31,584 bases of DNA from JAYFNU01 sp964458545 (lineage in GTDB: Bacteria; Bacillota; Clostridia; Oscillospirales; Ruminococcaceae). The notes beneath the pieces were generated by a model that saw nothing but the letters and a program-made list of their open reading frames with translations, was not told the origin of the DNA and made no database searches. The translations under genes were made by a program, and so were the position numbers. Shown here piece after piece: positions 24,520 to 31,584 of the stretch. The stretch covers positions 1-31,584 of the forward strand of contig CAYWJF010000014.1 in assembly GCA_964458545.1 (NCBI GenBank), given 5' to 3'. Each line of letters begins with the position of its first letter. Within the stretch, counting starts at the first letter, position 1.

Positions 24520-24547
24520 AAAACGCCGCCATAGGGCGGCGTTTTTT
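24520..24547. terminator. Bidirectional terminator between lipoprotein gene and ecfT
   Basis: An 11-bp stem (24520-24530 with 24535-24545) with loop ATAG is followed by T6 on plus and an A/T-rich side on minus. It separates convergent units. Confidence 0.85.
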
Positions 24548-24561
24548 GTATTATAAAAAGT

Positions 24562-25389
24562 CTATGCGAACGGGTTGAAGTACCGCCCGCCGTTAACGAA
24601 GTTAAGGGTGATGGAAATGACGAGAAGCACGGCGCAGAAAACGATAGACAGATAGTCTGCGGCGAGGAACCTTCTCGACATATACCAAGTGCGCTTCTTG
24701 TTTTTGCCGAAGCCGCGAAGCTCCATAGCATTCGCGATAATCTCTATCTTGTCCATAGTTGACATAATAAGCGGGAAGATTATCTTGACCGCGCTTTTAA
24801 GCCGTTTAATAAGGTGCTCCTTCTTGCTTAGCTCTATTCCGCGCGCTTGCTGAGAAAGGGAGATATCGTGGTACTCGCGCTGGATATCGGGGATATAGCG
24901 AAGCGCGAGCGAGACGGAATAGCTTATGCGGTAGCTTACGCCTATGCGGTTAAGCGACGAGGCAAACTCGCTTGGGTTAGTCGTACAGACAAAAAGCAAG
25001 ACGATAGGAATTGTGGCGAGGTATTTTAGAATTACGTTAAGGTGGTAGAAAAGCTGCTCGCTTGTTACCGTGTAGTTGCCCGCTATTTCAAAAAGGACGT
25101 GGCGCGCGCCGTATATCTCAACGCCGTGCTCGGGCGAAAAGATATAGATAAGAATATTATTCATAAGCATAAAGACAAAGGTGAACCAGAGCATAAAGCG
25201 CACGTCCTTTAGCTTTATCTTAGAAACGGCGAAGAGGATAAACGCAAGCACAGGCATAGCCGCAAGCAGCCTTGTGTCGAAGGTGGTCATAGCAGCAAGC
25301 GACCAAAGCAGCAAGCAGGTAAGCTTCGTTGCGCCCGTAAGGGAATGGATGGGAGATTTTCGCTCAATGTAGTTAAAGATATTAGTCAC
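24562..25389 (-). CDS. ecfT: ECF transporter T component (EcfT)
   Basis: Transmembrane coupling protein of an energy-coupling-factor importer. It has about five to six hydrophobic helices and two coupling-helix motifs, QARGIEL (Arg183) and ELRGFG (Arg225), that dock on the ATPases. Length 275 aa fits the family. Its start overlaps the end of the fused ATPase gene by 8 bp, so translation is coupled. It is last in a four-gene minus-strand operon that begins with the SAM adenosyltransferase gene. Confidence 0.9.
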   Translation of the reverse strand: MTNIFNYIERKSPIHSLTGATKLTCLLLWSLAAMTTFDTRLLAAMPVLAFILFAVSKIKLKDVRFMLWFTFVFMLMNNILIYIFSPEHGVEIYGARHVLFEIAGNYTVTSEQLFYHLNVILKYLATIPIVLLFVCTTNPSEFASSLNRIGVSYRISYSVSLALRYIPDIQREYHDISLSQQARGIELSKKEHLIKRLKSAVKIIFPLIMSTMDKIEIIANAMELRGFGKNKKRTWYMSRRFLAADYLSIVFCAVLLVISITLNFVNGGRYFNPFA

Positions 25390-27094
25390 GCGAACGCACC
25401 TCCCTGTCGCAGTCTATAAACCGCTGAACGAAGGCGCGGGGATTGGAAAGCCCGCACCTTACCGCGAGCGCGTAAAGCGAGGTTTCTTTTAAGCTCGCTT
25501 GCTCTATCACCGCGTTGTCGGTGAGTATATTCGCGGGAGTATCGTCCGCTACCTTGCGGCTGTCATTAAAGACCACCGCTCTGTTGGAGTATTCAAGCAT
25601 AAGGTGCATATCGTGGGTTATCATTATTACCGTTACGCCGCGCCGGTTAAGCTCCAAAAGGAACTCCATTATATCGGTGTAGTGGCGGTAGTCCTGACCC
25701 GCCGTAGGCTCGTCAAGAATTATTATCTCAGGGTTAATAACAAGTATCGAGGCTATCGTGACCCGCTTCTTCTGCCCAAAGCTAAGGGCGCTTACGGGCC
25801 AGTTTCTAAAGGGGTAAAGCCCGCATATCTTTAAGGTTTCCTCTACTCGTTTTGTTATCTCTTCGTCAGCTACGCCGCGGGTACGAAGACCCGTAGCTAC
25901 CTCGTCGCGTATCATAGTTTCGCATATCATCTGGTTCGGGTTCTGCATAACGTAGCCGATTTTGTCCGCGCGCTCCTTAATGCTAAGCGAGGCTATATCT
26001 TCGCCGTTAAGGAGAATTACTCCCTCGCTTTGCTTTTCAAAGCCGCAGACTACCTTTGAGAAGGTGGATTTTCCCGCGCCGTTTCGCCCTACAATGCTTA
26101 ATATGTCGCCTTTGTTTACCGTGAGAGTAATATCGTTAAGCGCACGCTTTCCGTTGGGGTAGGCGAAGGAAACCGCACTCGCCTCAAGCGCGGACTCGGC
26201 TTCAGCCCTTTTCGCCGCCTCGGGCGTCTCCTCAAACCATTTAGCTAACAGCTTTTTTGTCTCGCTTGAAAGCTTTACCGTTTCAATATGCGACGGCAAA
26301 AGCTCTGGGGTTATCTTCACGCCCGCGTACTTTAACGCCGTAATATAGAGCGGTTCGCGTATGCCGTTTTCTAAGAGAAGGTTACCAGAAAGCAGCTCGT
26401 CAGGGGAGCAGTCGGCAATAATTCTGCCCTCGCCCATAAGGATAACGCGGTCAACGTCGCGGTGTAGTACGTCCTCAAGGCGGTGCTCGATAATTAATAC
26501 GGTGGCGTTTTTGTTTTTACTTATGTCGTCTATAAGCTCTATCGCCTGCTTGCCCGTGGCGGGGTCGAGGTTCGCGAGCGGCTCGTCGAAAAGAAGGATA
26601 TTTACGTCGTCCACCATAACCCCCGCGAGCGAAACGCGCTGCTTCTGCCCGCCCGATATCTCGTGTGGCGCGTGAGCAAGGTGCTCGTCTATATCCACCT
26701 CCTTCGCTACTTCAAGCACACGGCGTTTAATCTCGTCTACCGCTACCACGTCGTTTTCAAGCGCAAAGGCTATGTCCTCAGCGACAGTCATTCCGATAAA
26801 CTGCCCGTCAGAATCCTGAAGCACCGTGCCGACCTTCTTTGAAATGTCAAAGATAGAAAGCTTCTTTGTGTCCTCGCCGCATATTTTAAGAGTGCCCGTC
26901 TTTTCGCCGAAATACGCCTGCGGGATAAGTCCGTTAATGCAGTGGGCAAGGGTAGACTTTCCGCAGCCCGACGGACCGCAGATAAGCACCTTTTCGCCCT
27001 CATATATTGTAAGGTTTATATCGTAGAGCGTAGGCTTTTCCTGCGCGTCGTACTTAAAACCGAAATTTTCAAATTCAATTACTGGCTTTTTCAA
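25382..27094 (-). CDS. Fused double ATPase of an ECF transporter (YkoD-like EcfA)
   Basis: Two ABC domains lie in one chain. Domain 1: Walker A GPSGCGKST at 40-48, signature ISGGQ at 146-150, Walker B ILLFDE to 171, switch His204. Domain 2: Walker A GRNGAGKST at 336-344, signature LSFGQ at 437-441 (Phe in place of the usual Gly), Walker B IILDE to 462, His494. Canonical EcfA and EcfA' are separate proteins of about 280 aa; here a 570-aa fusion replaces both, as in the YkoD type that typically accompanies UPF0397 or YkoE S components. It drives uptake with the T protein downstream and the S protein upstream. Confidence 0.92.
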   Translation of the reverse strand: MKKPVIEFENFGFKYDAQEKPTLYDINLTIYEGEKVLICGPSGCGKSTLAHCINGLIPQAYFGEKTGTLKICGEDTKKLSIFDISKKVGTVLQDSDGQFIGMTVAEDIAFALENDVVAVDEIKRRVLEVAKEVDIDEHLAHAPHEISGGQKQRVSLAGVMVDDVNILLFDEPLANLDPATGKQAIELIDDISKNKNATVLIIEHRLEDVLHRDVDRVILMGEGRIIADCSPDELLSGNLLLENGIREPLYITALKYAGVKITPELLPSHIETVKLSSETKKLLAKWFEETPEAAKRAEAESALEASAVSFAYPNGKRALNDITLTVNKGDILSIVGRNGAGKSTFSKVVCGFEKQSEGVILLNGEDIASLSIKERADKIGYVMQNPNQMICETMIRDEVATGLRTRGVADEEITKRVEETLKICGLYPFRNWPVSALSFGQKKRVTIASILVINPEIIILDEPTAGQDYRHYTDIMEFLLELNRRGVTVIMITHDMHLMLEYSNRAVVFNDSRKVADDTPANILTDNAVIEQASLKETSLYALAVRCGLSNPRAFVQRFIDCDREVRSRD

Positions 27095-27119
27095 GTTAGC
27101 ATCTCCGAAATTTTTGTTA

Positions 27120-27150
27120 AATAAAGGCGGACGAAACGTCCGCCTTTATT
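27120..27150 (-). terminator. Intercistronic hairpin between UPF0397 and ATPase genes
   Basis: A 14-bp perfect stem (27120-27133 with 27137-27150) with a 3-nt loop lies 20 bp after the S-component stop and 26 bp before the ATPase start. On the minus strand the 3' arm ends CCTTTATT but no long T tract follows. Partial termination or 3'-end protection of the upstream mRNA is more likely than full stop. Confidence 0.55.
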
Positions 27151-27169
27151 GTCGCTGAAATAAAAAGAA

Positions 27170-27721
27170 TTATTTCTCTTCCTTAAGGCTGCCGCTCTTC
27201 GGCTTCGCCGCGGCATAAGCGAGGCAAAGAAGTGTGCCGATAACCGCTGTGGTGACGATATTCGCCGCGCACGCTACCGCGCCCTGTACAAAGACTTTGT
27301 CCGCAGGCTCGGCGTAAATAAGAATATCAAGGACGGGCGCTACGCCTATCCACGCTACTACGTTAGCAATGACCTGGAAAAGGTTGAAGCGAAGGATGCT
27401 CTTGATTCCGAACTGCTCTCTTCCTATAGCAGTTTTCTTGGAAACAAGACCCATAATGAAGCCCGCTACGCCCGAAGCGATAACCCAGCTCCACCATATT
27501 CCCCAACCGTAGGAGAAGTCTATGAGTGTGTGACCGATAAGACCGATAAGAAGACCCGCAATCGGTCCGAAGAGGCACGCCATAAAGCCCAAAAGACCGT
27601 ACTGAATGCTAATTGTGGTGTTAGGTACGGGGCTGGGAATGGCGACGAAGCGACCGAGTACGAAGAAGAGAGCCGCGCCGATACCGATGGCAACGATAGT
27701 TACTACAGGTGACTTTTTCAT
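27170..27721 (-). CDS. UPF0397 family ECF S component
   Basis: Small membrane protein of 183 aa with about five to six helices. The family pattern is clear: AIGIGAALFFVLGRF, PVPNTTISIQYGLLGF, FGPIAGLLIGLIGH, GWGIWWSWVIASG, FNLFQVIANVVAW and a C-terminal LAYAAAKPKSGSLK. UPF0397 proteins are substrate-binding units of ECF importers whose substrate is not established. AGAGGAGA precedes the ATG. It lies between the SAM adenosyltransferase gene and the fused ATPase gene, which gives a complete S-A-A-T importer in one operon. The neighbouring enzyme suggests a methionine-, SAM- or adenosine-related ligand. Confidence 0.88.
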   Translation of the reverse strand: MKKSPVVTIVAIGIGAALFFVLGRFVAIPSPVPNTTISIQYGLLGFMACLFGPIAGLLIGLIGHTLIDFSYGWGIWWSWVIASGVAGFIMGLVSKKTAIGREQFGIKSILRFNLFQVIANVVAWIGVAPVLDILIYAEPADKVFVQGAVACAANIVTTAVIGTLLCLAYAAAKPKSGSLKEEK

Positions 27722-27750
27722 TATTTATCTCCTCTGTTTAATTTTTATGT

Positions 27751-27768
27751 AAAACGAATACTCGTTTT
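27751..27768 (-). other. AT-rich hairpin between DUF62 and UPF0397 genes
   Basis: AAAACGA (27751-27757) and TCGTTTT (27762-27768) form a 7-bp stem with a 4-nt loop, 5 bp after the DUF62 stop on the minus strand. The built-in T4 could make it a weak terminator or processing site. Confidence 0.35.
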
Positions 27769-27772
27769 AGCA

Positions 27773-28621
27773 TCAGAAATTTACGGGCGCTTTTTTAAGG
27801 GTAATGTGCCAGCTGTTGCCCGTGCCTATGTTGTACGCTTTTGTAAAGGAGCCTTGATTTATTGCTATAGCCATACAATCGAGCGAGTTTACATAAACGA
27901 GTGGCTCGCCGACGTATACGTCCGCAAAGGATTTTGCGAAAACAAGGAAGTTGCGGTAAAGGGTACGGGTGTCGTTGTCTATCCTAACCTCCACCCTGTC
28001 GCCGTGTACTATTCCGAGCGAAAGAAACATCTCGCGGGGGATATTGGTCCAAAGGCTTCCGAAGCGAACGTCTAATACGTCAATGGTGCCGGTTACCGCC
28101 CCGTTCTCGTTTGTGGGTGGAATTACGGGCAGCTCTACTACGCTTTCTACGCTTACTTCGGGACCGACACCCTCAAAGCTTATTATGCCGCTCGCGAGCC
28201 GTGCGCCCGTAAAGGCGTATACGTCCCGCCCGTGGAAGGTGTAGCTTTCGCCCGAGTTCGGCAAACGGTTAACCCCCTCGTCAATTACCCTCGCCGACTC
28301 AATACCTACAAGCCGCTTTATATGGGTGAGGGTACCGTTGTCAGGGGTGACTATATAATGCGAGTCCGCCGTCCTTGCGACTATGCTTCTGCGCGTAGAG
28401 CCGACACCCGGGTCTACGACCGAAACAAACACCGTGTTCGGCTTCCAGTAGGAAACGGTCTGAATAAGACGATAGCTCGCCTCCCAGATATTATATGGCT
28501 CTATCTCGTGGGTTAAATCGAATATATCAAGCTTCGGCTCTACACCGTAGGCAACGCCGTACATAGCGCTTACCGCCCCGTCCGCCGTGCCGAAATCTGT
28601 CTGAAAAACTAACGGCTCCAT
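27773..28621 (-). CDS. SAM hydroxide adenosyltransferase (DUF62 / SAM hydrolase)
   Basis: Member of the fluorinase/chlorinase superfamily branch that uses water-derived hydroxide to split S-adenosylmethionine into adenosine and L-methionine. The N-terminus VFQTDFGTADG and DLTHEI are typical. The catalytic Asp-Arg-His set is seen at Asp70 (VVDPGVGS), Arg77 and His130 (FHGRDVYA), with spacing like the archaeal PH0463 enzyme (68/75/127). The C-terminal beta-barrel (about 170-282) completes the fold. Length 282 aa is normal. GGAGGA precedes the ATG. First gene of an operon with a complete ECF importer, under a near-consensus promoter. Confidence 0.88.
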   Translation of the reverse strand: MEPLVFQTDFGTADGAVSAMYGVAYGVEPKLDIFDLTHEIEPYNIWEASYRLIQTVSYWKPNTVFVSVVDPGVGSTRRSIVARTADSHYIVTPDNGTLTHIKRLVGIESARVIDEGVNRLPNSGESYTFHGRDVYAFTGARLASGIISFEGVGPEVSVESVVELPVIPPTNENGAVTGTIDVLDVRFGSLWTNIPREMFLSLGIVHGDRVEVRIDNDTRTLYRNFLVFAKSFADVYVGEPLVYVNSLDCMAIAINQGSFTKAYNIGTGNSWHITLKKAPVNF

Positions 28622-28645
28622 AACAATTCCTCCGATAATGTATAT

Positions 28646-28674
28646 ATTTTAATATTTACGTTTTTTTATGTCAA
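28646..28674 (-). promoter_or_regulatory. Near-consensus sigma-A promoter of the DUF62-ECF operon
   Basis: On the minus strand TTGACA (28674-28669), 17 bp, TAAAAT (28651-28646). The start would be near 28639, leaving a leader of about 18 nt. No SAM or other riboswitch fits in it. Confidence 0.78.
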
Positions 28675-28853
28675 TGAGTACAATTGCCCAAACCGTGCAA
28701 AAACGGGAAATAAGTGAGATTCTACAAGCAGATCAAGCTTTTATTGGATATCTTAACAAGGAAAGGGTATCACTAAACAAATCAAAGGGCTCGGCGTAGT
28801 TAGGCGCGAAAATCTCTTAATCGAGAAAAGTCGGCAAACAAATTGAAAGAGGT
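28675..28853. other. Unexplained intergenic stretch between DUF62 and glycosyltransferase genes
   Basis: About 180 bp between a promoter and a hairpin. On plus a 43-codon ORF (28668-28799, MSMSTIAQTVQKREISEILQ at its start) is open, but its ATG overlaps the minus-strand -35 and lacks a ribosome site. The stretch may be a decayed gene fragment. Nothing else is recognised. Confidence 0.25.
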
Positions 28854-28876
28854 AACGCCGCCAAAAGGCGGCGTTT
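28854..28876 (-). terminator. Hairpin downstream of the glycosyltransferase gene
   Basis: A 9-bp GC-rich perfect stem (28854-28862 with 28867-28875) with a 4-nt loop lies 30 bp after the stop codon at 28906 on minus. The following minus-strand sequence (ACCTCTTTC) is only partly T-rich. Confidence 0.6.
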
Positions 28877-28905
28877 GTATACACTGTTATGTGTTCAAGT
28901 TACAT

Positions 28906-30456
28906 TTATTGCGCTTCCGCTGTCGATACTGATGCGGACACTTCCTTTGGCTTAAACAGGGAGTTTGCTCCATCGACTATACAGACAAGCCCCACCGCCG
29001 CTACGGAGATATATAAGCCGAGTTGGTTTATCGGCTGTCTTCTTCCCGATTCCCACAATAGCATAAAGATATAGAAACCGACTAGCGACAGGTATGGCGC
29101 AAAATGGTTGATAATACCCGCTTTGCGCTTTATCAGAGCGCAAAGCGCGCCAACAATACCGAGAAGATAAAAGGAGAGGTAAACCGTCTGGCTCGCGTAG
29201 ATATAGGCTGTGTGAAGCGAGCCGTTCTCGCGGACTATCTCATAAATCGGATGCTCGGGATTTTCGGGCTCCATACATAAAAGATAGTCGATATTATAGT
29301 CGCCGATTCCAAAGGTAAAACAGGTTTTTCGGTGGAGAAGCATACGGTAACCTCTTGGTCCCATCATAAACAGGCGTAGCTTTATCTCCTCAAGGTTTAG
29401 CTTGGTTCTTTCGCTTACCCCGCCGACCGAACAGGTAATTTCCCACTCGTCCTCGCTATTGTACTCCCCGTTGCCCTTTAAGCCCATCATAAGCCAGTGG
29501 GTGACGGGCATACCCTCGGAAACCTCCCGCTCTTTGTCAATAACAATATGATAAGCGTACTGCTTGAAGCCGAAGGTGGTTATTACCAGCGCGACAGCCA
29601 CAACCGCGAGACGCTTAACGACCTCGGAAAACTTCATCGTCAGAAGCATCTCAAGCACTACGGCGACGAGCAGTATTAACACGGTAGCCTTAATCTTCGC
29701 GCCTATCGCTAAAACAACACCCGCGCCGAGATAGGTAACTATTCTTTTTACCGAGCGGCTTTGCGTTTTACCTATTTCAAAAAGATAAAGCGCTAGTGGA
29801 ATAACTCCCGCGGAATAGGTATCCGTATAGGCAACGGAGGATTGAAAGTAGACGGGCAGATAGCTTAAGAATAGAAGTAGCGAAACGAGAGCGGACTTGC
29901 TTCCAAAAGCCTTTTCGAGGTATAGGAAGGTGAAAAGAATGATGGAAGAAAAGATAAGATGCCCATTGATTATTGCCGCTTCATAGTAAGCCGTTATCCC
30001 GAAAAACCTCAGTATTCTGAAGAAAAGCTGAAATATAAGAAAAAGACCGGAATTGTTTTGGTAATGGTGGTAATACCATTCATAACCCTCGAACTCCTCG
30101 GAAAGCGGATTTTCAGCGTAAACCATCGCTCCGTTCAAAACCTTTCCGTAATCATGCGAGGCGGTTTGCTTCGTCACGAAGCCGACGTATAGCTGAACCA
30201 AAAAAATGACAACTAAGGCAATAATAAGAAACAGATATCGGTGTTTTACTACCTGCTCCCTGTTTTTATATCCAATTAGTCCGATAAACGCGCAGAACAC
30301 GGAATAAACGATAGGCGCGGTGGCCTGAAAAACAACATTTAAGGTGTAAATGTTATCAAAGGCAATTTGTATGTACATTAACAGAAAGACTATGACAAAG
30401 ACAGATAGCAAAATAAAAGACAGATAGCTGAAAGGCTTCTTTTCGGTTAGTTTCAT
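28906..30456 (-). CDS. Polytopic GT-C-like glycosyltransferase (GT39/PMT-like)
   Basis: A 516-aa membrane protein with about 11-13 hydrophobic helices and one large extracytoplasmic segment (about 315-415: ITCSVGGVSERTKLNLEE, GIGDYNIDYLL). After the third or fourth helix comes TASHDYGKV (about 98-105); an acidic residue in this loop is the catalytic position in GT-C enzymes such as GT39 mannosyltransferases. These use polyprenyl-phosphate sugars to glycosylate lipids, wall polymers or proteins on the outer face. GAGGAAGA sits before the ATG. It is monocistronic. Family placement rests on topology and this motif only; donor and acceptor are unknown. Confidence 0.65.
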   Translation of the reverse strand: MKLTEKKPFSYLSFILLSVFVIVFLLMYIQIAFDNIYTLNVVFQATAPIVYSVFCAFIGLIGYKNREQVVKHRYLFLIIALVVIFLVQLYVGFVTKQTASHDYGKVLNGAMVYAENPLSEEFEGYEWYYHHYQNNSGLFLIFQLFFRILRFFGITAYYEAAIINGHLIFSSIILFTFLYLEKAFGSKSALVSLLLFLSYLPVYFQSSVAYTDTYSAGVIPLALYLFEIGKTQSRSVKRIVTYLGAGVVLAIGAKIKATVLILLVAVVLEMLLTMKFSEVVKRLAVVAVALVITTFGFKQYAYHIVIDKEREVSEGMPVTHWLMMGLKGNGEYNSEDEWEITCSVGGVSERTKLNLEEIKLRLFMMGPRGYRMLLHRKTCFTFGIGDYNIDYLLCMEPENPEHPIYEIVRENGSLHTAYIYASQTVYLSFYLLGIVGALCALIKRKAGIINHFAPYLSLVGFYIFMLLWESGRRQPINQLGLYISVAAVGLVCIVDGANSLFKPKEVSASVSTAEAQ

Positions 30457-30496
30457 TCTTCCTCGCCCCTTAATACTAAATTTTTCTTTTGAACAT

Positions 30497-30505
30497 AGTA
30501 TACCA
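30497..30505 (-). promoter_or_regulatory. Extended -10 promoter of the glycosyltransferase gene
   Basis: On the minus strand TGGTATACT is an extended -10 without a good -35. It overlaps one of two direct copies of AACATAGTAT (30492-30501 and 30519-30528), 27 bp apart, which could be regulator sites. Confidence 0.45.
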
Positions 30506-30573
30506 TAAAATTCAAAAAAACATAGTATGTATATAAAAAATTAAATATTATTGGCTCAATATGCCGAAATGGC

Positions 30574-30602
30574 TTGACAATAGGCGTAAAAGCATATATA
30601 AA
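30574..30602 (+). promoter_or_regulatory. Near-consensus sigma-A promoter of the E2-like gene
   Basis: TTGACA (30574-30579), 17 bp, TATAAA (30597-30602). The leader is about 38 nt. It diverges from the glycosyltransferase promoter. Confidence 0.78.
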
Positions 30603-30647
30603 TAATTTTATATAGTTCACATATTAACGACAAGAGGGTAACCGAAG

Positions 30648-31484
30648 ATGCGAAAAGACGGACGGCGGTTAAAAACCGTACAGCCTATGTATCAGGTGGC
30701 GGCACACATTATGGACAAGCGCTGCGACTCGATGAACATGATTAAAATTCATATCCCGCTTGAGCCTATGCAGAATTACCTTAACGAAAAGCGCAAGGAG
30801 GACAGAAAGATATCCCATCTCGCGCTTGTAATAGCGGCTTATGTCCGCACCCTCGCGGAGTACCCGCTTTTGAACCGTTTTGTAGTAAACAAGTGCATCT
30901 ACGCGCGTAACGAGGTCGCCATAGGTATGGTTGTTCTAAAGCCGGGCGAGCTTGAAGGCACAATGAACAAGATGTACTTTGACCGCGCGAATACTATCTT
31001 CGACGTGCAGAAGATACTTGACGACTATGTCGAGCAGAACCGCGGAGCTGGCGACACCAACTCAACGGACAACCTTATAAAAACGCTACTGAGCATTCCC
31101 GGGCTCTGCCGCTTGGGCGTAAACCTGTTTAAGTGGGCGGATAACCGCGGAATTCTTCCGCGAAGCATAATACAGGCGAGCCCTTTCCATTGCACAATGA
31201 CGATAACCAACCTTGCGAGCATACGCACGAACTATATCTACCACCACGTTTACAATTTCGGCACCACGACGATGATAATGGCGCTCGGCAACGCCGAGGA
31301 GGTACCGCACCGCAAGCAGGGCGAGATAGTCCACGAGAAGTGCATTCCCGTCGGCATAGTGATGGACGAGCGCATCTGCTCGGGCTCCCTTTACGCCGCC
31401 GCCTTCAAGCGCATGGAGCAGTACTACAAGAACCCAGAACTACTTGAAGCGCCCCCCGAGAAGGTAGTGGAGGATATTCTCTAA
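30648..31484 (+). CDS. Stand-alone E2/CAT-like acyltransferase domain, catalytic motif altered
   Basis: A 278-aa protein resembling the catalytic core of 2-oxoacid dehydrogenase E2 and chloramphenicol acetyltransferase. Visible blocks are MIKIHIPLEPMQNYLNEKR, ISHLALVIAAYVRTLAEYPLLN, EVAIGMVVL, CTMTITNLASI and the C-terminal VPVGIV-type strand. There is no lipoyl or subunit-binding domain. The active-site motif HRxxDG reads ERICSG here: Glu241 in place of His and Ser245 in place of Asp. A classical CoA acyl transfer is therefore unlikely without other residues. No E1 or E3 gene is near. GAGGG lies upstream of the ATG at somewhat long spacing. It has its own strong promoter and terminator. Fold is fairly sure; function is not. 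Confidence 0.7.
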   Translation: MRKDGRRLKTVQPMYQVAAHIMDKRCDSMNMIKIHIPLEPMQNYLNEKRKEDRKISHLALVIAAYVRTLAEYPLLNRFVVNKCIYARNEVAIGMVVLKPGELEGTMNKMYFDRANTIFDVQKILDDYVEQNRGAGDTNSTDNLIKTLLSIPGLCRLGVNLFKWADNRGILPRSIIQASPFHCTMTITNLASIRTNYIYHHVYNFGTTTMIMALGNAEEVPHRKQGEIVHEKCIPVGIVMDERICSGSLYAAAFKRMEQYYKNPELLEAPPEKVVEDIL

Positions 31485-31494
31485 ATAAGAACAG

Positions 31495-31525
31495 TAAAGC
31501 GGCGGTACGTTGTACCGCCGCTTTA
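31495..31525. terminator. Terminator after the E2-like gene, likely bidirectional
   Basis: A 14-bp perfect stem (31495-31508 with 31512-31525) with loop GTT lies 10 bp after the stop. The right flank is only moderately T-rich. It would also serve the minus-strand gene that appears to end at 31544. Confidence 0.75.
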
Positions 31526-31543
31526 ATACTTGTGTTTCCTGCA

Positions 31544-31584
31544 CTACTTTGATACAATGCACCATTTTCTGCCGTCGGCGAGCT
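31544..31584 (-). CDS. C-terminal tail of a probable minus-strand gene, truncated by the window end
   Basis: Read on minus from the window edge, one frame gives LADGRKWCIVSK followed by TAG at 31546-31544. Its codons suit the neighbours, and a hairpin lies just past the stop. Only about 13 codons are visible, so this is a weak call. Confidence 0.3.
   Translation of the reverse strand, partial: LADGRKWCIVSK

Noticed and set aside
28622..28645. SAM riboswitch ahead of the SAM hydrolase gene
   Set aside because: The promoter leaves a leader of about 18 nt, far too short.
28668..28799. 43-codon plus-strand gene
   Set aside because: Its ATG falls within the minus-strand -35, there is no ribosome site and no recognisable homology; kept only as an open question.

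Overview
The window looks like a metagenome-assembled scaffold from an uncultured, endospore-forming member of the Clostridia (Bacillota). It holds a spoVT-type AbrB/GAF regulator, a spoIIQ-type LytM protein, the Firmicutes metG-tatD pair, three ECF-transporter parts and a GltS-type symporter. Shine-Dalgarno sequences are purine-rich, and most transcription units end in long GC-rich hairpins. GC is about one half by eye. One 100-N scaffold gap is present. No rRNA, tRNA, CRISPR array or intact insertion sequence was seen, so this reads as chromosomal core and accessory metabolism rather than a mobile island.

Layout. 1-3507: 3' part of a large surface-type protein with 276-bp tandem Ig-like (BIg2) repeats, broken by the N gap. 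3792-4973: a cytoplasmic GH5 glycosidase. 5111-5641: spoVT. 5802-11068: a sugar operon of galactokinase, GH13 alpha-glucosidase and GH36 alpha-galactosidase, behind an extended -10 promoter and a palindromic operator candidate. 11256-13836: a PlsC-like acyltransferase with a zinc ribbon, then a GltS-type symporter. 13909-16404 (minus): a large membrane protein with a long acidic cytoplasmic arm and a probable NPCBM-like extracellular domain. 16602-19303: metG-tatD. 19394-20266: spoIIQ-like gene plus a 48-aa acidic ORF. 20306-20863 (minus): bioY. 21025-24508: EctB-like aminotransferase, ATP-grasp protein and TPR/LRR lipoprotein. 24562-28621 (minus): an operon transcribed as SAM hydroxide adenosyltransferase (DUF62), UPF0397 ECF S component, fused double EcfA, EcfT. 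28906-30456 (minus): a polytopic GT-C-like glycosyltransferase. 30648-31484: an E2/CAT-like acyltransferase whose catalytic motif is changed. The last bases probably hold the tail of another minus-strand gene.

How the parts work together. The galK/GH13/GH36 operon would cut raffinose-family and alpha-1,6-linked oligosaccharides in the cytoplasm and phosphorylate the released galactose; no transporter is in the window. The ECF operon couples vitamin-type uptake machinery to an enzyme that splits SAM into adenosine and methionine. BioY has no dedicated ATPase or T protein beside it and may borrow an energy module.

The best candidates for undescribed biology are: (i) the ectB-like aminotransferase coupled to an ATPgrasp_ST-type protein and a LRR lipoprotein, with no ectA or ectC; (ii) the DUF62-UPF0397-EcfA-EcfT operon, whose substrate is unknown; (iii) the stand-alone E2-fold protein with His and Asp of HRxxDG replaced by Glu and Ser; (iv) the acyltransferase with an added zinc ribbon. 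Function assignments rest on motif recognition from memory; no database search was run.
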